From CAJXUU01 sp047628935 (GTDB taxonomy: Bacteria > Bacteroidota > Bacteroidia > Chitinophagales > Saprospiraceae), in contig JBLHWH010000002.1 in assembly GCA_047628935.1 (NCBI GenBank), forward strand, positions 1-64,000: 64,000 bases of DNA, given 5' to 3'. Every line of letters begins with the position of its first letter. Within the stretch, counting starts at the first letter, position 1. The notes under the pieces were generated by a model. That model worked only from the letters and a program-made list of their open reading frames with translations, was not told where the DNA came from and ran no database searches. Below, one piece after another: positions 28,128 to 34,727 of the stretch. A program made the position numbers and the translations under genes.

Positions 28128-28680
28128 GATGAGAGGTTGAATACCTTCATTTCAAGTCTACTTGAATCTGGCATAACTTACTATAACAGTCCAGCCCGAT
28201 ACTTGTCCAAAGTTCTCCTACGGAGGAAAATTAAAGAGGATGAAGTTGTCGTGCGATTTGGTTTTACGCATAGCAAAATCAGAAGCAATTATCAAGAAAC
28301 CATACAATGCTAAGCTAGATGTTAACTTCCTCTTCCTTAATCCCTCTCCAAAGAGGGCCGAACATACTATGGCTATGGCAGAGCCTTTAATTATCAGAGT
28401 TAATTTAAATAAATTTGTGCCCGAGCATTGACCAATGTTCTCCTACGGAGGAGAATTAAAGAGGAGGAAGTTGTCGTGCGATTTGGTATTGCACATCACT
28501 AAGATGCAGAAGCAGTTACAACTCTGACCTGAGATTCCTAATACTTCTGGTAGTTTTTGGGAAGAATTGGCAAGCTCAATTATAGCGAAAAACAAATTTC
28601 CTGTTACATAATATCTACTAAAAATAGGCTTACCTGTCTTTTCAAATAGCTATCGAAAAGCTTGAAAATTAGAGGATCTA
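28128..28680. other. Spacer with a duplicated 90-bp segment
   Basis: No credible gene. It is dominated by an imperfect direct repeat (28203-28292 and 28428-28520), listed separately. A 63-codon open frame over the repeat looks like chance. Confidence 0.5.
28203..28520 (+). repeat. Imperfect direct repeat, two copies 225 bases apart
   Basis: Copy 1 (28203-28292) and copy 2 (28428-28520) share 'GTTCTCCTACGGAGGA', 'ATTAAAGAGGA', 'GAAGTTGTCGTGCGATTTGG', then diverge gradually ('CAGAAGCA' still shared). Each contains the small hairpin CTCC-TAC-GGAG. It is probably an old mobile repeat or partial duplication, not coding. Confidence 0.7.
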
Positions 28681-29043
28681 CTAATTACTGTTACTGCTCA
28701 TACCACAAACCTCCATTCTATAAAAACTCCCTGGCATAGGATCTGGCAATATAAGCGGTAAATCATTTTCATAAAAAGTAGCGCTGAATGTAATTTCCGT
28801 ATCTTTTATTTGATATTCAGCATTCATATCTGAAGCAAGTCCAATAATCTGTTCGCCTTCATCATTCGTGAATATAACTCCCCAGACATCATAACATCCA
28901 TAGAAATGAACAGTAGCTAATCTATCTATTTCCACAAAAACACAATCATCAATACAAGCTAGCTCACTGCATCTATCTGCCTTAGAGCATGATGCGAATG
29001 TAAACAAACAAATTGCTGATATAGTAATCATTAGATTCTTCAT
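28681..29043 (-). CDS. Hypothetical lipoprotein
   Basis: 120 residues. A lipoprotein signal peptide ends at 'LFTFASC' (Cys19), then a short Cys-containing mature part ('DRCSELACIDDC' and 'FYGCYDVWGV', 'MEVCGMSS'). Four or more cysteines suggest disulfides in the periplasm. No family is recognised. It is transcribed divergently from the trp leader region, with about 130 bases between their starts. Confidence 0.6.
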   Translation of the reverse strand: MKNLMITISAICLFTFASCSKADRCSELACIDDCVFVEIDRLATVHFYGCYDVWGVIFTNDEGEQIIGLASDMNAEYQIKDTEITFSATFYENDLPLILPDPMPGSFYRMEVCGMSSNSN

Positions 29044-29174
29044 TGGTATTTTCTTTTCTAGACGGACTTAATAAACGCTTTGGTTGGGTTATATATACAA
29101 TAAATATTAAAAACAGATATAAAGTCTTTTCTCATTCAGAAAAAAACCTTTACTTCGTGTTATTAAAGCAAAGC

Positions 29175-29231
29175 ATGAAAAAGCAAAACACAACTTGGTG
29201 GCATAACTCTCAACTCTCGACAGGGAATTGA
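29175..29231 (+). CDS. trpL: trp operon leader peptide with tandem Trp codons
   Basis: An 18-residue ORF, 'MKKQNTTWWHNSQLSTGN', with two adjacent Trp codons at 29196-29201. It ends 25 bases ahead of an intrinsic terminator and 85 bases upstream of trpE. Codons 15-17 overlap the segment TCGACAGG (29217-29224), which can pair with CTTGTCGA (29261-29268) in the left arm of the terminator. This is the classical layout of ribosome-mediated attenuation: a ribosome stalled at the Trp codons would leave the antiterminator free, and one that reaches the stop would cover it. Confidence 0.8.
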   Translation: MKKQNTTWWHNSQLSTGN

Positions 29232-29292
29232 TCTAGCCTACATTTTGTTTTGTAGAACGGCTTGTCGATTAATCCCGACAAGCCGTTTTTTT
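29217..29292 (+). terminator. trp attenuator: terminator with competing antiterminator
   Basis: Terminator hairpin AACGGCTTGTCG / CGACAAGCCGTT (29256-29267 with 29276-29287), followed by seven Ts to 29292. The alternative 8-bp stem pairs 29217-29224 with 29261-29268 and includes one G-U pair. It lies between the leader ORF and trpE. Confidence 0.82.
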
Positions 29293-29316
29293 ATTGTCCA
29301 TAATCTAGCTAACTAC

Positions 29317-30711
29317 ATGAAAATAACCACGAAATATAAAAAAATACTGTCCGACCTTACGACACCTGTTAGTACATTCTTGAAGCTGAGAGAAGCTTAT
29401 GCAGAAGTGCTTTTACTAGAGAGTTCGGATTATAGTAGCAAAGAAAATAGTCTTTCATTCATCTGTGTAGATTCTTTGGCTACTTTGGAAATACAGGATG
29501 GACAAGTAATGCGAAACGAGTTTAGTTCTAAGGGACCTAGACAATACGACATAAGGGATGCTGTAGTTGAGGTAACATCATTTTTGGATTCATTTCAGGT
29601 CAATACTCCTGAAGAAGTAAGAGCTTTCTCTGGTATATTTGGATATACGGGTTTTGATGCAGTTCAATATTTTGATTCATTGGTCTTTGATGATCAAAAA
29701 GAAGGCTATAATATACCTGACATAAGATATGACATGTTTCGATGTATAATCGTTTTCGATCATTTCTATGGTGAGATGTATGTAATAGAAAATGTACCTG
29801 AAGGGGAACATTCTCAGATAGATCGATTCTTGACAATCATAAGAAAACAAGATCATCAAGCATTTTCATTTAGAACAAAAGGAGGTGAAGAAGCGAATAT
29901 GACAGATCAAGCATTCACGGATAATGTGACGAGATGTAAGGGTTTTGCTCAGCGAGGCGATATTTTTCAAATTGTACCATCAAGGAGATACGCTCAAGGC
30001 TTTTCTGGTGATGAGTTCAATGTATATCGTGCGTTAAGATCTATCAACCCTAGTCCCTATTTGTTCTATTTTGATTATGGATCATATAAAATATTTGGTT
30101 CTAGTCCTGAAGCACAGCTGGTTATAAAAGGCAGAGAAGCGGAAATACATCCTATCGCGGGGACATTCAAACGGACAGGAGATGCAGAAACCGATGCCGC
30201 AGCTGCAGAAGCATTATCAGCTGATCCAAAAGAAAATGCTGAACATACAATGTTAGTAGATTTAGCTAGAAACGACTTAAGTAAAAACACAAACGGAGTG
30301 CATGTAGAGAAGTATAAAGAAGTACAATACTTTAGTCATGTGATCCACCTTACGTCAGTTGTAAAAGGTACATTAAATGAAGATGTACATCCATATCAAA
30401 TATTTGCAGATACGTTCCCTGCAGGCACGCTTTCTGGAGCCCCAAAATATCGAGCATTAGAACTGATAGATGATCTAGAACCTACCAAGCGAGGATTCTA
30501 TGGTGGTGGTATCGGTATGCTTGGCTTTGGTGGCGAGATTAACCATGCAATAATGATTCGATCATTCCTCAGTTATGAAGGCAAACTTCATTATCAAGCT
30601 GGTGCCGGAATCGTAATCGACTCACAAGAAGAAAGTGAATTACAAGAAGTGAATAATAAATTGGCCGCATTGAAAAAAGCACTCACTTTAGCAGAGTCAA
30701 TTTCACAATAA
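29317..30711 (+). CDS. trpE: Anthranilate synthase component I
   Basis: 464 residues from the ATG at 29317. The frame is open further upstream, but that part is inside the attenuator and is not protein-like. The N-terminal half contains the feedback region ('VLLLESSDYSS', where the LLES motif binds tryptophan in relatives). The C-terminal chorismate-binding half has 'GDIFQIVPSRRYAQGF', 'GSSPEAQL', 'PIAGTFKRT', 'HTMLVDLARNDL', 'FPAGTLSGAPKYRALE' and 'YQAGAGIVIDS'. With TrpG it makes anthranilate from chorismate and glutamine. It is the first gene of trpEGDCF, and TrpG starts 5 bases after its stop. Confidence 0.97.
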   Translation: MKITTKYKKILSDLTTPVSTFLKLREAYAEVLLLESSDYSSKENSLSFICVDSLATLEIQDGQVMRNEFSSKGPRQYDIRDAVVEVTSFLDSFQVNTPEEVRAFSGIFGYTGFDAVQYFDSLVFDDQKEGYNIPDIRYDMFRCIIVFDHFYGEMYVIENVPEGEHSQIDRFLTIIRKQDHQAFSFRTKGGEEANMTDQAFTDNVTRCKGFAQRGDIFQIVPSRRYAQGFSGDEFNVYRALRSINPSPYLFYFDYGSYKIFGSSPEAQLVIKGREAEIHPIAGTFKRTGDAETDAAAAEALSADPKENAEHTMLVDLARNDLSKNTNGVHVEKYKEVQYFSHVIHLTSVVKGTLNEDVHPYQIFADTFPAGTLSGAPKYRALELIDDLEPTKRGFYGGGIGMLGFGGEINHAIMIRSFLSYEGKLHYQAGAGIVIDSQEESELQEVNNKLAALKKALTLAESISQ

Positions 30712-30716
30712 ACGAT

Positions 30717-31292
30717 ATGAATATGAAAGTAATAATAATAGACAACTACGACTCATTCACATATAATCTCGTGCATATCGTCGAGGAGATCATCGATGGA
30801 AAAGTACGAGTCGTTCGCAATGATGAATTTGATCTTAAAGAATTGGAGGAATATGACTATATCATACTTTCTCCTGGGCCAGGTGTCCCCGACGAAGCCG
30901 GGTTACTCAAAGATGTGATCAAAACGTATGGTAGCACGAAAAAAATATTTGGTGTCTGTCTAGGCTTTCAGGCGATAGGAGAAGTCTATGGCGCTAAGCT
31001 GAGAAATCTGGACAAGGTGCAACATGGGCAACGAACAATCATGTACCAGACGGGTATCAAAAGTCCAATTTTTGAGGATGTTCCAGAAGACTTTTTTGCG
31101 GGTAGGTATCACAGTTGGGTAATAGATAAATCAAGTGACACATCAGCACTCGAAGTAACTTCTATAGGAGAATATGGTGAAATCATGGCAGCTCAACACA
31201 AAGAATATCAAGTGCATGGTGTCCAATTTCACCCAGAATCAATCATGACAGATGAAGGTAAATTGATGATCACAAACTTCTTAAACATATAA
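30717..31292 (+). CDS. trpG: Anthranilate synthase component II (glutamine amidotransferase)
   Basis: 191 residues. Class I glutamine amidotransferase: 'IIDNYDSFTYNLVH' at the N-terminus, the oxyanion region 'LSPGPGVPDEAGL', the nucleophile Cys in 'FGVCLGFQAIGE' (about residue 82), and the His-Glu pair in 'VQFHPES' near the C-terminus. It supplies ammonia to TrpE. Either the first ATG or the one two codons later (30723) could be used. It lies tightly between trpE and trpD. A dual role as PabA in folate synthesis is possible, as in some bacteria. Confidence 0.95.
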   Translation: MNMKVIIIDNYDSFTYNLVHIVEEIIDGKVRVVRNDEFDLKELEEYDYIILSPGPGVPDEAGLLKDVIKTYGSTKKIFGVCLGFQAIGEVYGAKLRNLDKVQHGQRTIMYQTGIKSPIFEDVPEDFFAGRYHSWVIDKSSDTSALEVTSIGEYGEIMAAQHKEYQVHGVQFHPESIMTDEGKLMITNFLNI

Positions 31293-31302
31293 TACCATTC
31301 CG

Positions 31303-32289
31303 ATGAAAAAAATACTCAACCAGCTGTTCGAGCATGAGAAATTGACCAAAGATCAAGCAAAAGAAGTATTGATCAATATCTCCAAAAGTGCTTATAATGA
31401 TTCCCAAGTAGCAGCTTTTATATCGGTGTATCTAATGAGAGGTATTTCTGTGGAGGAATTACAAGGATTTAGAGAAGCACTATTAGACTTATGCATTCCT
31501 ATCGATATCGAAGGTCAGGATGCGATTGACCTTTGTGGAACAGGAGGAGATGGAAAAAATACGTTTAATATATCTACTCTCTCTTCGTTTGTTGTTGCTG
31601 GCGCAGGATATAAAGTAACCAAACATGGTAACTATGGTGTGTCTTCTGTCTGCGGCAGTTCTAATGTTTTGGAACATCTAGGTTACAAATTTACCAAAGA
31701 AGCGGATATCCTTAAGAAGCAATTAGACGAATCGAATATATGTTTTCTTCATGCACCTTTATTTCATCCAGCACTAGCATCAGTAGGTCCGATACGAAGA
31801 CAATTGGGTGTAAAAACCTTTTTCAATATGTTGGGACCGTTGGTAAATCCAGCACAGCCTAATCATCAAAGTGTAGGTGTATTCAATCTAAAAATAGCAA
31901 GGCTTTATCAATATCTGCATGAAGATCTAGATAAGAAATATTCGATCATTCATGCTTTGGATGGTTATGATGAGATCTCACTTACTGGAAAGACTAAGAT
32001 CATAAATAAGAACGAAGAGTTCTTAGCTAGCCCATCTTATTTTGGACTACCTACATATACCGCCGAAGATATATTTGGTGGAGACACTATAGAATCGGCA
32101 GCGAAGATATTTGTCAATCTTTTGGATGGAAATGGAACACAAGCGCAAGAAGATGTTGTAGTTGCTAATTCAGCTAGTGCCATTCAGTGCTTTGATGAAA
32201 ACAAACCGATTACCGATTGTGTAGCTGAAGCAAGAGCATCACTAAATAGTGGAAAAGCAAAAGAAGCACTAACAGGAATTTTGAGCTGA
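31303..32289 (+). CDS. trpD: Anthranilate phosphoribosyltransferase
   Basis: 328 residues. Transfers phosphoribosyl from PRPP to anthranilate. The PRPP-binding motif 'DLCGTGGDGKNTFNIST' lies at about residues 76-92, 'KHGNYGVSSVCGSSNVLEHLG' follows, and 'PIRRQLGVKTFFNMLGPLVNPA' marks the anthranilate site. It starts 10 bases after trpG. It is followed by a 97-base gap with short tandem repeats before trpC. Confidence 0.96.
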   Translation: MKKILNQLFEHEKLTKDQAKEVLINISKSAYNDSQVAAFISVYLMRGISVEELQGFREALLDLCIPIDIEGQDAIDLCGTGGDGKNTFNISTLSSFVVAGAGYKVTKHGNYGVSSVCGSSNVLEHLGYKFTKEADILKKQLDESNICFLHAPLFHPALASVGPIRRQLGVKTFFNMLGPLVNPAQPNHQSVGVFNLKIARLYQYLHEDLDKKYSIIHALDGYDEISLTGKTKIINKNEEFLASPSYFGLPTYTAEDIFGGDTIESAAKIFVNLLDGNGTQAQEDVVVANSASAIQCFDENKPITDCVAEARASLNSGKAKEALTGILS

Positions 32290-32317
32290 TTACATTTATT
32301 GACACAACATAGAATTA

Positions 32318-32375
32318 TGTCATTAAAGCATTAAAGCCATTAAAGCATTAAAGCCATTTACCCATTTAAGCATTA
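32318..32375 (+). repeat. Short tandem repeat CATTAAAG(C) between trpD and trpC
   Basis: Five or more copies of CATTAAAGC or CATTAAAGCC, slightly degenerate ('CATTTAAGCATTAAAA' at the right end). It sits in the intercistronic gap, where copy-number changes would alter spacing. Confidence 0.7.
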
Positions 32376-32386
32376 AAATAAAAAAC

Positions 32387-33184
32387 ATGCATATATTAGA
32401 TAAAATAGTAAATCACAAAAAAAAAGAAGTTGCCTCACGAAAAGAGTTGTACCCTATTCCATTATTAGAGAAAAGCACTTTTTTCGAAAGTCCTACAGTA
32501 TCGATGAGTAGATATATCAAGAGAGAGGACAAAAGTGGAATCATTGCAGAATTCAAAAGAAAATCACCTTCAAAACCGTCTATAAATCTCTATGCAGATG
32601 TAGAAGAAGTTAGTGTTTCATATATGCAAGCAGGAGCATCCGCTCTTTCAATACTGACTGATAATCAGTTTTTTGGTGGTAAACCTGAAGACCTGACCAT
32701 AGCAAGACGATATAACTTCTGCCCGATCTTAAGGAAGGACTTTATCATAGATGAATATCAAATCATAGAAGCTCGAAGCATGGGAGCCGATGCTATTCTG
32801 CTAATCAGTGAGATCTTGACTAAAGAAGAGGTAAAATCACTTACTTCACTAGCTCATAGTCTTAATCTAGAAGTACTCATGGAAGTTCATAGTGAAGTAC
32901 AATTGGAGAAGTATGATGGAAAAATAAATCTTATAGGTGTAAATAATCGAAACCTAGATACGTTTGCTACGGATATACAATCATCAAAAGACCTATTTGA
33001 TAAACTACCAAATGAAGTGACTAAAATATCAGAAAGTGGAATCCATAGTCTAGAAGCAATCCATGAATTAAAATCTATAGGTTACGAAGGTTTTTTGATT
33101 GGAGAGCGATTTATGGCTACAGCAAATCCTGGGGAAGCATGTCAATCATTTATCCAGCAGATTGAAGCCGCTCAATTATGGTAG
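32387..33184 (+). CDS. trpC: Indole-3-glycerol phosphate synthase
   Basis: 265 residues. Ring closure of CdRP to indole-3-glycerol phosphate. Motifs are 'IIAEFKRKSPSKP' (catalytic Lys, about residue 55), 'ALSILTDNQFFGG', 'ILRKDFIIDEYQI', 'LIGVNNRNL' and 'ISESGIHSLEAI'. The last 7 bases overlap the start of trpF, indicating translational coupling. Confidence 0.96.
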   Translation: MHILDKIVNHKKKEVASRKELYPIPLLEKSTFFESPTVSMSRYIKREDKSGIIAEFKRKSPSKPSINLYADVEEVSVSYMQAGASALSILTDNQFFGGKPEDLTIARRYNFCPILRKDFIIDEYQIIEARSMGADAILLISEILTKEEVKSLTSLAHSLNLEVLMEVHSEVQLEKYDGKINLIGVNNRNLDTFATDIQSSKDLFDKLPNEVTKISESGIHSLEAIHELKSIGYEGFLIGERFMATANPGEACQSFIQQIEAAQLW

Positions 33185-33801
33185 TTAAGGTCTGTGGAAT
33201 TAAAACTAAGGAGAATATTGAGTTCATATCTAAATTAAAGATAGATATGATTGGACTCAATTTCTATCCTTCAAGTATTAGATATATCGATTCTAGTATC
33301 CCTGCAGAATACTTTGACATAATACCCAAAGAAATGAAGAGAGTTGGAGTTTTTGTGAATGAATCATTGGAAAATATAGAAAATCTAGCATCTAAATTCC
33401 ATCTTGATTATATCCAATTACATGGTGATGAAGACATAGCATTTTGTAAATCAGTTGCTGCAAAATATAAGATCATCAAAGTATTCAGAGTGGATAAACA
33501 AACTGACTTTACAAAGATATCAGCGTATTCATTTGCTAACTATTATCTATTTGACACAGCTACCAAACACTTTGGAGGCAGTGGAAAAAAGTTTGATTGG
33601 TCTAAACTGGATGAATATAAAGATAGCGTCCCATTCTTATTAAGTGGTGGAATCGGACCTAAAGATATAGACGCTTTATCAACATATATACATCCACAAT
33701 ATCAAGGAATCGATATCAATAGTAAATTTGAGTCTAGTCCAGGTATAAAGGATTCGGACCTATTAATTTCATTTACTGAACAATTACTCCAGAAAAAATA
33801 A
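33178..33801 (+). CDS. trpF: Phosphoribosylanthranilate isomerase
   Basis: 207 residues. Isomerises PRA to CdRP. The family motifs are 'VKVCGIKTKENI' (catalytic Cys about residue 6), 'IGLNFYPSSIRYID', 'VGVFVNESLENI', 'IQLHGDED' and 'FLLSGGIGPKDID' (catalytic Asp in 'LFDTATKHFGGSGKKFDW'). It is the last gene of the second trp block and overlaps trpC by 7 bases. No strong terminator was found behind it. Confidence 0.95.
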   Translation: MVVKVCGIKTKENIEFISKLKIDMIGLNFYPSSIRYIDSSIPAEYFDIIPKEMKRVGVFVNESLENIENLASKFHLDYIQLHGDEDIAFCKSVAAKYKIIKVFRVDKQTDFTKISAYSFANYYLFDTATKHFGGSGKKFDWSKLDEYKDSVPFLLSGGIGPKDIDALSTYIHPQYQGIDINSKFESSPGIKDSDLLISFTEQLLQKK

Positions 33802-33930
33802 AAAAAACACAGCATAAATTTCACGTTATTTTATATCAGTATTTTTCGTATTTGAATTATTTATTTACGTATATTGCAATTATATTACAACATTAATTTG
33901 CTATTATATTACTCATCAAAACTTTCTAAT

Positions 33931-34188
33931 ATGAATATAACCTTTTCAGAACTAAGAAGAATTAAGCACGAATTACCAACAGGTAGTATCAGTAAAATAG
34001 CTAAAGACCTGAATATGGATGAGCAAACTGTTCGAAATTATTTCGGAGCCAATAAATTTAATCATGGTGATTATGTTGGCAAGCATATCCAGCCTGGCCC
34101 AGATGGAGGAATAGTAAATCTTGAAGATGACACTATACTTACTGCAGCTAAAAAAATATTACATCAAGCTCAATTTGCTAACTCATAG
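33931..34188 (+). CDS. Small HTH DNA-binding protein
   Basis: 85 residues from the ATG at 33931, chosen over an in-frame upstream start at 33874 whose residues look non-coding. It begins 'MNITFSELRRIKHELPTGSI' and has a helix-turn-helix-like segment 'ISKIAKDLNMDEQTVRNYFG' (residues 20-39), then a Gly/Pro turn region 'HIQPGPDGGIVNLEDD'. I recognise this as a small conserved Bacteroidota protein usually annotated as DNA-binding, of unknown target. It is monocistronic with a terminator overlapping its stop. Confidence 0.8.
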   Translation: MNITFSELRRIKHELPTGSISKIAKDLNMDEQTVRNYFGANKFNHGDYVGKHIQPGPDGGIVNLEDDTILTAAKKILHQAQFANS

Positions 34189-34200
34189 TTGAGTTTTTTA
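34180..34200 (+). terminator. Terminator overlapping the stop of the small HTH gene
   Basis: AACTC (34180-34184) pairs with GAGTT (34191-34195), followed by six Ts. The stop codon lies in the loop. Confidence 0.5.
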
Positions 34201-34727
34201 TTTTAATTTTAATTGTACGTGAGAAAAATTGTTCCTAACAATTAAAATAGAAGATATTTTATTTAACATCTTCTTTCCAGAAAATCACTTGCCACCAACT
34301 TTTTTTTAAAAATTTTGGATAATGGCATAACCTTATAAAATAAAAGGCTTCCGAAGGGGAGCCTTTTTAGTTTTTATCAGGTTGCCACTTTTATATAATC
34401 CTAAGTTTAACCCTTTCTCACTCCCGCCTTTTGGGTAGTATCCTCAGCATAATTGCATTGTGCTGAGCGGATTATTAAACCCTTTCTCCTGTCTTTCCCT
34501 TTCAAAGGGCAGGATGTTTCGATTATGGTTTACTGATTTAATATAGTGATAAGTGATAAGGTCCATATTCGCAACCGAAGCAATGATCTATAGTCGATGC
34601 TATCAACTTCGATTTGCTTTGAGTACATCAAAAAGACATTCATACTCTTCATCTTAAAAATTAAAATTACATTTGACCTCCCATTTTCTATAACAAAAAC
34701 GAAGGCTTATCCTTCAACCTGTTCGAT
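34189..34727. other. Spacer with an orphan terminator and several hairpins
   Basis: No protein gene seen. Structured segments occur in order: GAAGAT/ATCTTC (about 34251-34274), a T-rich stretch, a strong terminator at 34342-34368, CTCAGCA/TGCTGAG (about 34451-34475), and CCCTTT-c-AAAGGG flanked by CCTG/CAGG (about 34490-34511). The words TTAACCCTTTCTC and TTAAACCCTTTCTC repeat about 70 bases apart. A short non-coding RNA ending at 34368 is possible but unproven. Confidence 0.4.
34342..34368 (+). terminator. Strong intrinsic terminator without an obvious gene
   Basis: AAAAGGCT ... AGCCTTTTT with a CC-gaag-GG top and a T run. It lies 150 bases past the small HTH gene, which already has its own terminator, so it may serve an unannotated transcript or act as a second terminator. 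Confidence 0.7.

Noticed and set aside
28240..28431. 63-codon plus-strand frame
   Set aside because: It covers part of a non-coding direct repeat and resembles no protein. The second repeat copy does not keep the frame.
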